Source of the DNA: JBOEGW01 sp050633625
GTDB lineage: Bacteria > Pseudomonadota > Alphaproteobacteria > Rhodobacterales > Rhodobacteraceae
Assembly: GCA_050633625.1 (NCBI GenBank)
Contig: JBOEGW010000004.1
Span: 186,001 to 250,000 of the forward strand
Direction: 5' to 3'
Length of the DNA stretch: 64,000 bases
This document shows positions 46,371 to 54,339 of this stretch, one piece after another. Every line of letters starts with the position of its first letter. Positions within the stretch are counted from its first letter, which is position 1. Made by a program: the position numbers and the translations under genes. The notes beneath the pieces were generated by a model. That model saw nothing but the letters and a program-made list of their open reading frames with translations. It made no database searches and had not been told where the DNA came from.

Positions 46371-46490
46371 TTTTTGTCCTTTCCCAAAATGGGCCCCATG
46401 ATGGGATCGCCATACAGTATAGACCCGCGCCGGGTCGGGCTAAAGGATAATCCATTCTGCATGGGGGTCGTCAGGCGGAACTTTGCCCAG

Positions 46491-47351
46491 TCAAACCGTG
46501 CTCTTGGCCGTTTCATAGGCGAGGATCATCCGCTTGACCGGCAGGCCCCAGTGGTAGCCACCAAGGGCGCCTGATTTGCGCAGGGCGCGGTGGCAGGGAA
46601 TGAGGTAGCTGATTGGGTTTCGGCCAACAGCGGTACCAACGGCGCGCACGGCTTTAGGGTTGCCGATGGCGGCCGCGATATCGCTATATGTGGTGACGCA
46701 GCCATCGGGCACGCTCAGCAGCGCCTCCCAAACCTTGAGCTGAAATGGCGCGCCGGTGAGGTGCAAATGGGCGTTGCCTTTGCCGGTAAAAACCGCGGTC
46801 GCCGTGGGGGCTATGGCGGCGTCATCCGCTGTGAATGTGGCCTTGGGCCAGCGCGCAATCATGTCGGCTTCGGCGGCTTGATTCGAGATTTCGCCACCAA
46901 AACCCAGCCCACACAAACCGCGATCTGAAAGCGCGAGAAGGGCGGGGCCAAAAGGGCTGTCGGCCCAGCCCAGCCGGATCATCATGCCCTCACCGGACTT
47001 GGCGTATTCCCCGGGTGTCATGGCTTCCCATGTGAGAAACAGATCGTGCAGCCGAGAGGTGCCTGATAAGCCCAGCTCGGTGGCGGTGGAGAGCAGGCTG
47101 TGGCGGGTGCTCAACATGGTTTTTGCGTGATTGAGGGTGAGAAATTGTTGGTAGCGTTTGGGGCTGATGCCGACCCATCTTGTAAAGAGTCTTTGCAGGT
47201 GCGCCGGGCTGAGGCCAACGTGGGTTGCCAGATCGTCGAGAGACAAAGGCGCGCCGCCTGCGGCGTCAATCGCGGCAAGGGCGCGGCGCACAACGTGATA
47301 GTGGTATTGGTCTTCGGTGTCGTCGGCGGCTTGGGGTAAGGCGGCGGTCAT
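46491..47351 (-). CDS. Ada-like methylated-DNA-cysteine methyltransferase with AraC domain
   Basis: A 286-residue two-domain protein: an AraC-type HTH (about residues 20-118, LDDLATHVGLSPAHLQRLFT) followed by an O6-alkylguanine transferase domain (about 125-280) with the acceptor Cys in IPCHRALRKSGALGGYHWG. It lacks the N-terminal zinc phosphotriester-sensing domain of E. coli Ada, so it can repair O6-alkylguanine, but triggering of its regulatory half would differ. Confidence 0.9.
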   Translation of the reverse strand: MTAALPQAADDTEDQYHYHVVRRALAAIDAAGGAPLSLDDLATHVGLSPAHLQRLFTRWVGISPKRYQQFLTLNHAKTMLSTRHSLLSTATELGLSGTSRLHDLFLTWEAMTPGEYAKSGEGMMIRLGWADSPFGPALLALSDRGLCGLGFGGEISNQAAEADMIARWPKATFTADDAAIAPTATAVFTGKGNAHLHLTGAPFQLKVWEALLSVPDGCVTTYSDIAAAIGNPKAVRAVGTAVGRNPISYLIPCHRALRKSGALGGYHWGLPVKRMILAYETAKSTV

Positions 47352-47434
47352 GGGTGGCTCGTTTGGCTATGGATCTAGAAGACCCTAACGAGCCGGTGCT
47401 TTTGGGGCGACCTGAATCTTGCGCATTGCCCAGA

Positions 47435-48130
47435 TTAGGCGACGCGGCGGATCAGCTCGGCGGCGGCGCTTGTGTCGCTTCGCCCGCGCATAGCTGCCAC
47501 CTCCCACGGTGCGAGACAGGGGCGCGCGGTTTGACGGTGCGCATGGGCAATATCGGGATCAGCCAACAGAATGGGCGGCAGGCTATCGGCCAGCACGAAC
47601 CGTGCAACGGGGTCAAGGTGGAGCGTTTCTGCCCAAAGCCCGTTTGCTTCGACGGTTTCATGCATGGGGAGCAAAATATGCGTGTAACACAGATCATGGC
47701 AGCTGAGCGTTGCATCGATTTGACCCGGCGTTCTCAAATGAATGATCTCGGACAACGCTTCGTCTACACCAGCATAAAGCTCGACAGCGGCGCCGGACAG
47801 CAGCACGCGGCTACTGGCGGCAAGCCAGGTTGGATGGGAGGGGCAGCCATGGCCAAGAGCGCCCTTTGCGATCGAGATGGGCGCGGTTTCCGGCGCGATT
47901 TCGAGTGCGGCGGCATCAAGTCGGGTCCGCCCAATCCACAAAATCGGTTGTGCCCCGTGATCTCGCGTGATGAGCCGATCACCGGTCGCCAGCCATTCGA
48001 CGGGGATTTCGCCTTCCGGCGTCATGATGTGCGTATTCGGCCCAAATCCGGGTATGCGCGAAATCGGCACGGGTGCGAGTTGATCGCATTGGGACGCTGA
48101 TTGCATTTGGTTTTCGTCGTGTTCCATCAT
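47435..48130 (-). CDS. Hint_2 domain protein lacking the usual N-terminal cysteine
   Basis: The start was chosen at the ATG at 48130, with GGTGGAGGA 7 bases upstream. The 231-residue product has a Hint_2 (hedgehog/intein-like) domain: HIMTPEGEIPVEWLATGDRL, then ITRDHGAQPILWIGRTRLDA and SSRVLLSGAAVELYAGVDEA. In processing Hint domains a Cys opens the domain (CFxxGT); here the same place reads GFGPNT, so self-cleavage is unlikely. Such domains are abundant in Rhodobacteraceae, often in secreted proteins, and their role is unclear. No signal peptide seen. Confidence 0.83.
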   Translation of the reverse strand: MMEHDENQMQSASQCDQLAPVPISRIPGFGPNTHIMTPEGEIPVEWLATGDRLITRDHGAQPILWIGRTRLDAAALEIAPETAPISIAKGALGHGCPSHPTWLAASSRVLLSGAAVELYAGVDEALSEIIHLRTPGQIDATLSCHDLCYTHILLPMHETVEANGLWAETLHLDPVARFVLADSLPPILLADPDIAHAHRQTARPCLAPWEVAAMRGRSDTSAAAELIRRVA

Positions 48131-48275
48131 GGGGCCATCCTCCACCTCTTGCCGCATTCTGGCCACAAAAACCCCAACCCAAGGTTAATGGTGATCGCTT
48201 TTTCGCCGGTAAAATTGTCATGGACCAAAGGCGCGCCTACTTGCGTGCAAGCGCGAAACCCGTGATACCAAAGCC

Positions 48276-48920
48276 ATGGTAAAACAGCTCGATTACAAAA
48301 CGATCCGCGAGATTTTCACCCGGTTTCAAGCGGCAGAGGCCGAGCCAAAGGGCGAATTGGATCATGTTAACGTATATACGCTCGTGGTCGCGGTGGCGCT
48401 GTCGGCGCAGGCAACGGACGCCGGTGTGAACAAGGCCACAAAAGAGCTTTTCAAAATCGCAGACACGCCGGAAAAAATGCTGGCATTGGGCGAAGAAGGC
48501 TTGATTGAACATATCAAAACCATCGGGCTTTTTCGGCAAAAGGCGAAAAATGTCATAAAGATGAGCCAGCTCTTGGTCGATGAGTTTGATGGCGAAGTTC
48601 CCTGTTCGCGCGCCGCGCTGGAAAGCCTGCCCGGCGTTGGGCGCAAGACTGCGAATGTGGTGCTCAATATGTGGTGGGGCTACCCGTCGCAGGCGGTGGA
48701 CACGCATATCTTCAGGCTTGGCAACCGCTCAGGGATTGCGCCGGGAAAAGATGTGGTCGCGGTGGAACGCGCAATCGAGGATAATGTTCCGGCGGATTTT
48801 GCGCTCCATGCGCACCACTGGATGATCTTGCACGGGCGGTACACATGTGTTGCGCGTAAACCCAAATGCGCGGCCTGTCTGATCCGCGATTTATGCCTTT
48901 TTGAGGAGAAAAACCTGTGA
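48276..48920 (+). CDS. nth: endonuclease III
   Basis: A 214-residue DNA glycosylase/AP lyase removing oxidised pyrimidines. The helix-hairpin-helix LPGVGRKTANVVLN carries the catalytic Lys, VDTHIFRLGNR the catalytic Asp, and the C-terminal 4Fe-4S loop has C-x6-C-x2-C-x5-C (CVARKPKCAACLIRDLC). Full length and all catalytic parts present. It overlaps the following kinase gene by 4 bases (GTGA). Confidence 0.96.
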   Translation: MVKQLDYKTIREIFTRFQAAEAEPKGELDHVNVYTLVVAVALSAQATDAGVNKATKELFKIADTPEKMLALGEEGLIEHIKTIGLFRQKAKNVIKMSQLLVDEFDGEVPCSRAALESLPGVGRKTANVVLNMWWGYPSQAVDTHIFRLGNRSGIAPGKDVVAVERAIEDNVPADFALHAHHWMILHGRYTCVARKPKCAACLIRDLCLFEEKNL

Positions 48921-49903
48921 GCAAACGGTTTCAAGTTGTCGGGATCGGCAACGCTGTGGTGGATGTGATTTCGCGTTGTGAGGATGCGGTTTTGTCCGAT
49001 CTGAATATTGAAAAGGGCATTATGCAATTGGTCGACAAGGACCGCAGCGCAGCGCTTTTTGCGGCGATGGATGATCGGGTGGAAACGCCGGGCGGCTCAG
49101 TGGCCAACACGCTTGCCGGGTTAGGAAATTTGGGACTTTCGACCGGGTTCATTGGACGGGTTGCGGATGATGATCTGGGCAAGGGATATGCGCGCGGGAT
49201 GACGGCCGATGGCACCGTTTTCACCAATGCGCCAGTGACAGGCGCGCAACTGCCAACCTCGCGTTCGATGATATTTGTCTCCCCGGATGGCGAGCGCTCA
49301 ATGAACACATACCTTGGGATTTCTTCGGAAATTGATGAAGGGGACGTGCATGTTGAGGTCGCGCGCGATGCCGAGGTGATGTTCTTGGAGGGGTATTTGT
49401 ACGATAAGGACAAGGGCAAAGCGGCCTTTGATCGCGCGGCAAAATTGACCCATGAGGCCGGCGGAAAAGTTGGCATTTCGCTTTCTGACCCGTTTTGCGT
49501 GGAGCGGCACCGAGAGGATTTTCGGCGGTTTGTGCGCGAGATGGATTTCGTGATTGGCAATGAGCATGAGTGGGAAGCGCTGTATCAAAATGATTTGTCG
49601 GCGGCGCTTGAGCAGGCGGCAGGCGAATGCGGATTGGTGGTCTGTACGCGGGGTGGATCGGAGGTGATTTTGGTGCGCGGCGAGGAAGAAGCTGTGGTGC
49701 CGGTGACCGAGGTGAAACCTGTCGACACAACTGGCGCTGGCGATCAGTTCGCGGCGGGGTTCTTGTATGGCTATGCGCTTGGCCGCGATTTGGCCGATTG
49801 CGGACGTATGGGCGTATTGGCGGCGGGCGAAGTGATTGGCCATATTGGCCCACGCCCGGAAGCAGATTTGAAGGCCCTCTTTAAGGATGCCGCGCTTTTG
49901 TAA
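48917..49903 (+). CDS. PfkB family carbohydrate kinase (adenosine kinase-like)
   Basis: A 328-residue ribokinase-superfamily kinase starting at GTG 48917 in the GTGA overlap with nth. It has the N-terminal GNAVVDVISRCED, the substrate loop TPGGSVANTLAGLGNLG, and the C-terminal signature DTTGAGDQFAAGFLYG with the catalytic Asp. This branch of PfkB proteins is annotated as adenosine kinase in alphaproteobacteria; inosine/guanosine or ribose is possible. A salvage role fits punA, tdk and deoC in the window. Confidence 0.88.
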   Translation: MSKRFQVVGIGNAVVDVISRCEDAVLSDLNIEKGIMQLVDKDRSAALFAAMDDRVETPGGSVANTLAGLGNLGLSTGFIGRVADDDLGKGYARGMTADGTVFTNAPVTGAQLPTSRSMIFVSPDGERSMNTYLGISSEIDEGDVHVEVARDAEVMFLEGYLYDKDKGKAAFDRAAKLTHEAGGKVGISLSDPFCVERHREDFRRFVREMDFVIGNEHEWEALYQNDLSAALEQAAGECGLVVCTRGGSEVILVRGEEEAVVPVTEVKPVDTTGAGDQFAAGFLYGYALGRDLADCGRMGVLAAGEVIGHIGPRPEADLKALFKDAALL

Positions 49904-49905
49904 AA

Positions 49906-49963
49906 GGGGCGCCCGCTTGCGCGGGCGTTTGCCTGCGGCGCAGGTATTTTTGAAACAAGGAAG
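49906..49963 (-). repeat. extragenic repeat element, copy D (type II)
   Basis: Same plan as the copy at 42854: on the plus strand GCCCGC-TTGC-GCGGGC (49911-49926), CCTGC-GGC-GCAGG (49932-49944), then TATTTTTGAAACAAGGAAG. Both stems differ from that copy by paired changes. It lies between the converging ends of the kinase and ALDH16 genes. Confidence 0.8.
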
Positions 49964-50052
49964 GGGGCGGTGGCCTCCAAAGTGAAGCCGCGCGCGGATT
50001 TGGCTTTAGGATTTTCAAAAGAGGGTGAGCGCGGAAGTGCGGCTATGTGCGC

Positions 50053-52398
50053 CTAAGTGCCCCACGGGATCCAGACGGTTTTGACCTCGGTGGCGTGTTG
50101 CAGGAAACTGCGGCCTTCGCCTTGAGGGCCGGACCAATCGCGGGCTACGGCATTGTTCACCCATGTACGTTTGAGGTTTGTTGCGGCTTCGTGTTCGACG
50201 AGTTGCGAAATATCCGCGCCAGAATGCGCCCAGAGGGCATCCACGTCCATGTGGCCCGCCAGGGTCGCTGCGAGATCGGCGTGCGGGCCTGTGAGGATGT
50301 TCACAACGCCTGCCGGAACGTCTGAGGTGTCAAGGATTTGGTAGAAGTCGGTCGCGGCGAGCGGGTATGGCTCGGAGGCGACAAGCACCACGCGGTTGCC
50401 CATGGCAATGGCGGGGGCCATAAGGGAAATGAGGCCCAAAAGCGGGGTTTCATCGGGGCAAAACGCGCCGATGACGCCGAGGGCTTCGTTCATGGCGAGC
50501 GCGGTGCCGCGCAGGGGCACGGCGCGGGTGGCACCATCGAATTTATCGGCCCAAGCCGCATAGGTGAACAGGCGCTCTACGGATTTTTCGACTTCGGCTT
50601 TGCCGTTTCTCTTTCCTGTCATCGCGTTGATTTGATGCGCAAATTCTTCGGACCGGGCTTCGAGATTTTCACCGATATAATACAGGATTTGCGCGCGCAG
50701 GTGTGCAGTTGCGCTTGTCCAGCCTGTGGCGGCGCGCGCGGCTTCGACGGCGTTTCGGATGTCTTTGCGCGAGGAGATTGCGCTGTGGCCCAAAAGCTTT
50801 CCAGAGGCGGCGAACACCGGGTTTGAGTAGCCGCCATCGGGGCGGGTTTGTTTGCCGCCGATGTAGAGTTTTGCTGTCCGGTCCAGCCCGTCTACCTTGG
50901 CGGATTTTGGCGCCGGAACGGCGGAAATGGGCTTGAGGGCCGCAGATTTTTCGCGTGGTTTTGTATAGGCGAAGAGGCCCTCCCATCCGCCTTCGCGGCC
51001 AAAGCCGCTTTCGCGCAGGCCACCAAACCCGGCGGCGGCGTCAAACATGTTTGTGCCGTTGATCCAAACCACCCCGGCTGCCAATTTCGGGGCGATATCG
51101 AGCGCGACATTGATGTCTTCGGACCAGACAGAGGCGGCGAGACCGTAGCGGGTGTTGTTGGCCAAATCGACCGCCTCTGAAGGCGTTCGGAAGCTGGTGG
51201 AGACCAGCACAGGGCCGAAGATTTCATCCTGCATCAAGGGATCGGCGGGCGACATATTGGCGATGAGGGTCGGCGGGTAATAGCACCCTGCGGCGGGCAT
51301 TTCGCACGGCGCTTGGAAGAGATCGCCGGAGGTTGCCGCATTGACCATTTTGGCAACGCTATCGCGCTGAGAGGGATCAATCATTGCGCCGACATCGATG
51401 GATTTATCGAGCGGATTGCCGATGCGCAGTTTACCCATGCGCGCGCGCAGTTTTGCGTGGAAGGTGTCGCTGATGGATTCCTGAACCAAAAGACGCGATC
51501 CGGCGCAGCAAACTTGGCCTTGGTTGAACCAAATGGCGTCGACAAGCCCTTCAACAGCGCTGTCGAGGTCGGCGTCTTCAAAAACGATATAGGGGGATTT
51601 CCCGCCAAGTTCCAAAGTCAGAGATTTGCCGGTCCCGGCGGTGGCGCGGCGAATGAGGCGGCCCACTTCGGTCGATCCGGTGAAGGCGATCTTGTCGATA
51701 TTTTCATGCGCAACAAGGGCTTCTCCGGTGCGCCCATCGCCGGTGAGAATGTTGACGACCCCGGCGGGCACCCCGGCCTCAGCGCAGATATGCGCAAAGA
51801 ACAGGGCGGTGAGCGGGGTGAATTCGGCAGGCTTCAACACAACGGTGTTACCCATCGCGATGGCAGGCGCGATTTTCCACGCCAGCATCAGGAGCGGGAA
51901 ATTCCACGGGATGATTTGGCCGCAAACGCCGAGTGGTTCACGGCCTGCCATTTCGCTGTCTTGGAGCTGGGCCATGCCTGCGTGATAGTAAAAATGGCGC
52001 GCCACAAGTGGGATGTCGATATCGCGAGATTCGCGGATCGGTTTGCCGTTGTCCATGGTTTCCAGCACCGCAAAAAGCCGCGCGTGTTTTTGCACGAGGC
52101 GGGCGAGCGCATAGAGGACGCGGGCGCGGGCATGGCCGGATTTGGCGGCCCATTTGGGCTGAGCCTTGCGCGCGGCACTTACGGCAGCTTCGACTTCGTC
52201 GGCGCCCGCTTGGGTCACGTGAGCCAGTACATCGCTAGTGGCGGGATTGCGGGTTTCAAAGGTCTCATTCGGCGTTGTCCATATGCCGTTCACAAAGCAG
52301 CCAAAGGGCGCGTGTGCGTCGATCCACGCTTGGGCCTCCTTGGCGCTTTCGGGTGCATGACCCCAATCCATTGTTTCGAAAATATCTTTGACGGTCAT
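50053..52398 (-). CDS. aldehyde dehydrogenase, ALDH16-type double-domain
   Basis: The start was chosen at the ATG at 52398 (MTVKDIFETMDW); upstream residues read through deoC. The 781-residue product joins a complete ALDH domain (about 1-490), with IPWNFPLL (N166), K189, general-base E263 in ELGGK and catalytic C297 in GQVCCAGSR, to a second ALDH-like domain (about 525-781) that lacks ELGGK and GQxC and stops after the cofactor-domain half. This is the ALDH16 architecture, known from vertebrates and from a Loktanella enzyme. It is 4 bases downstream of deoC, so aldehydes from deoxyribose breakdown are candidate substrates (inference). Confidence 0.92.
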   Translation of the reverse strand: MTVKDIFETMDWGHAPESAKEAQAWIDAHAPFGCFVNGIWTTPNETFETRNPATSDVLAHVTQAGADEVEAAVSAARKAQPKWAAKSGHARARVLYALARLVQKHARLFAVLETMDNGKPIRESRDIDIPLVARHFYYHAGMAQLQDSEMAGREPLGVCGQIIPWNFPLLMLAWKIAPAIAMGNTVVLKPAEFTPLTALFFAHICAEAGVPAGVVNILTGDGRTGEALVAHENIDKIAFTGSTEVGRLIRRATAGTGKSLTLELGGKSPYIVFEDADLDSAVEGLVDAIWFNQGQVCCAGSRLLVQESISDTFHAKLRARMGKLRIGNPLDKSIDVGAMIDPSQRDSVAKMVNAATSGDLFQAPCEMPAAGCYYPPTLIANMSPADPLMQDEIFGPVLVSTSFRTPSEAVDLANNTRYGLAASVWSEDINVALDIAPKLAAGVVWINGTNMFDAAAGFGGLRESGFGREGGWEGLFAYTKPREKSAALKPISAVPAPKSAKVDGLDRTAKLYIGGKQTRPDGGYSNPVFAASGKLLGHSAISSRKDIRNAVEAARAATGWTSATAHLRAQILYYIGENLEARSEEFAHQINAMTGKRNGKAEVEKSVERLFTYAAWADKFDGATRAVPLRGTALAMNEALGVIGAFCPDETPLLGLISLMAPAIAMGNRVVLVASEPYPLAATDFYQILDTSDVPAGVVNILTGPHADLAATLAGHMDVDALWAHSGADISQLVEHEAATNLKRTWVNNAVARDWSGPQGEGRSFLQHATEVKTVWIPWGT

Positions 52399-52402
52399 AG
52401 TG

Positions 52403-53404
52403 TTATCCTGCCGCGTGGCGGTTTTTGGCGGAGTAATGCCCGGTGACGTGGTGTTCAAGCTGGCGCTCAATATCCCCAAGGAGGGAGGATGCGCCAAAGC
52501 GGAACAGATCGGGGGTGAGCCAGTCGTTGCCAAGTTCTTCTTTCAGCAGCGCCAAATAGACAAGCGCATCCTTGGCCTTTGAGATGCCGCCCGCCGGTTT
52601 GTACCCGATATGGATGCCGGTGCGCGCGTGATAGTCGCGGATCGCGCGCATCATCACGAGAGACACGGGCAGGGTGGCGTTGACGCTTTCTTTGCCGGTC
52701 GAGGTCTTGATGAAATCGGCCCCCGCCATCATGCAAACATATGAGGCGCGGGCGACATTTTTGAGCGTGCCAAGCTCGCCCGTTGCGAGGATCGCTTTGA
52801 CATGGGCGTCGCCGCAGGCCGCACGAAACGCCCGCATTTCATCATAGAGCGCTTGCCAGTTTCCGGTGAGCACATGGCGGCGGGATATCACGATGTCGAT
52901 CTCGCGCGCGCCCGCTTGGACGCTTTCGCCAATTTCAGCGACGCGCAGGGCAAAGGGCGACAGGCCCGCTGGAAACCCGGTCGACACCGCGGCGACAGGG
53001 ATGCCCGTCCCCTCCAGCGCGTGCACCGCCGCCGGGACCATTTCATGATAGACGCAAATCGCGCCGGTTGTGATCGGTTCCATGCCGAGGGCTGCCAAAA
53101 TATCTGCGCGCACCGGCTGGCGGGCTTTGGCGCACAGGCGCGCAACGCGGGCTTCGGTGTCATCACCTGAGAGAGTTGTCAGGTCGATCATAGTGATCGC
53201 TTTGAGCAGCCAAGCCGCTTGGTGGTCCTTTTTGACGGACCGGCGCGCCGCAATCGTGCTGGCGCGCCGCTCAATGGCGGAGGTATTGGCCCGAGCGGCG
53301 CGCACCCAATCCATGTCCAGATCCATGCCGGGATTGCGCGGGCGCGTTGCTTCGGGGAGCTGCGCGGTGCGCTGTCCAAGGTCTTTGGTTTTTACGCTTT
53401 GCAT
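52403..53404 (-). CDS. deoC: deoxyribose-phosphate aldolase
   Basis: The start was chosen at the ATG at 53404 (MQSVKTKDLGQR), with AAGAGG 12 bases upstream. The 333-residue TIM-barrel aldolase cleaves 2-deoxyribose-5-phosphate to acetaldehyde and glyceraldehyde-3-phosphate. The Lys in HVKAILATGELG and the Schiff-base Lys in DFIKTSTGKESVNAT are present. It is about 80-100 residues longer than E. coli DeoC through an N-terminal extension (MDLDMDWVRAARANTSAIER), as in the longer DeoC class. It is translationally adjacent to ALDH16. Confidence 0.94.
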   Translation of the reverse strand: MQSVKTKDLGQRTAQLPEATRPRNPGMDLDMDWVRAARANTSAIERRASTIAARRSVKKDHQAAWLLKAITMIDLTTLSGDDTEARVARLCAKARQPVRADILAALGMEPITTGAICVYHEMVPAAVHALEGTGIPVAAVSTGFPAGLSPFALRVAEIGESVQAGAREIDIVISRRHVLTGNWQALYDEMRAFRAACGDAHVKAILATGELGTLKNVARASYVCMMAGADFIKTSTGKESVNATLPVSLVMMRAIRDYHARTGIHIGYKPAGGISKAKDALVYLALLKEELGNDWLTPDLFRFGASSLLGDIERQLEHHVTGHYSAKNRHAAG

Positions 53405-53480
53405 GTGCCGTTCGTGCCTCTTGCGACGTTCGAAATGAGGGTCGCATGGGTGCGTGGAAATGGCAATATTTTCCGTTTGG

Positions 53481-54233
53481 TCAAAAAGAAGTGGCGGGTT
53501 GGGCGATGAGCCAAAGCGCCGCCCACAGGCCGGGGTGAAACGCCATATGGGCCAGCATCGCCGCCTCAAGTTTGCGTCGCCAATAGAGCCAGCCGGCAAG
53601 GGTGCCGAGGACGGCGTTGAGCAGTATTGTGCGCAGGATGAGCGCTGGGGTGAGTTCCATGAGGGCGGCCATGACTGGCAGGTGTAGGGCGCCAAAAATG
53701 ACGGCAACAAGGCCGATCATGATCCACGCGCTGGGCGCGCCAATTGGGGTGCCAGGGGGGCGGCGCAGGAGCTTTGCCGTGATCCAAAAGAACAAGGTCA
53801 GAAGCCCGTAGCGCAGCATGAGTTCTTCCGTGATCCCGCCATAAAGGATTGGGGCGATATGCGGCTTCACGCCCGCTTCGCTGGTTCCCGAATACCAAGT
53901 GAAAAACGCTGTGTCGGCCAATGCGGCCACAAGTCCCACGGCAAATCCTGCGGTAATTGGCATGAAGGGGGCGGGGAAGCGGGACGGTTGACCGCGCAAG
54001 CGTTCGCTGAGCCACGAGCGCAATCCCGTTTTGCGATCAAGGGCGGTGCCAAGGGAGACCGCGATGAGGAGCAAGATCGCAGGCTGTAGAATGAGAAGGA
54101 CGCGTAGGACGGTGGGGCTGAGGTCTTGGGTGCCCGGCCCCAAGTCCATGTTATTGATATCATGAAGGAACGTCGAGGACACCGCGCCGATTAAGCCGAG
54201 GAAGAGCCACGCAAGAAAGGGACGAAAGAACAT
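53481..54233 (-). CDS. CPBP family intramembrane metalloprotease
   Basis: A 250-residue protein with about six to seven hydrophobic segments and the three CPBP (Rce1/Abi) motifs: GGITEELMLRYG (EExxxR), VIFGALHLPVM (FxxxH), and MLAHMAFHPGLW at the end. These place it among glutamate-type intramembrane proteases, in the inner membrane. The substrate is unknown. It lies upstream of deoC on the same strand with a 76-base gap. Confidence 0.88.
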   Translation of the reverse strand: MFFRPFLAWLFLGLIGAVSSTFLHDINNMDLGPGTQDLSPTVLRVLLILQPAILLLIAVSLGTALDRKTGLRSWLSERLRGQPSRFPAPFMPITAGFAVGLVAALADTAFFTWYSGTSEAGVKPHIAPILYGGITEELMLRYGLLTLFFWITAKLLRRPPGTPIGAPSAWIMIGLVAVIFGALHLPVMAALMELTPALILRTILLNAVLGTLAGWLYWRRKLEAAMLAHMAFHPGLWAALWLIAQPATSF

Positions 54234-54289
54234 TATTCACTCTGTGTAAAAAGACCGAGCGTCGATGGTATGCTGTTTTGAGCAAAAGA

Positions 54290-54326
54290 AAAGGCGGCAC
54301 CCGAAAGATGCCGCCTTTGTTTTTTT
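54290..54326. terminator. rho-independent terminator of the acyl-CoA ligase gene
   Basis: Perfect 10-bp stem AAAGGCGGCA (54290-54299)/TGCCGCCTTT (54309-54318) with T-rich sequence on both strands. It serves the minus-strand ligase gene ending at 54340. Confidence 0.85.
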
Positions 54327-54339
54327 CGTGTGCTTTGGC

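Noticed and set aside
48180..48200. TTAA-N7-TTGG on the minus strand upstream of the Hint gene, resembling a CtrA site
   Set aside because: Two mismatches in the second half; expected by chance at this rate.
52399..52533. 45-residue N-terminal extension of the ALDH16 frame
   Set aside because: It is read inside deoC in another frame, and the downstream ATG at 52398 is where homologous proteins begin.
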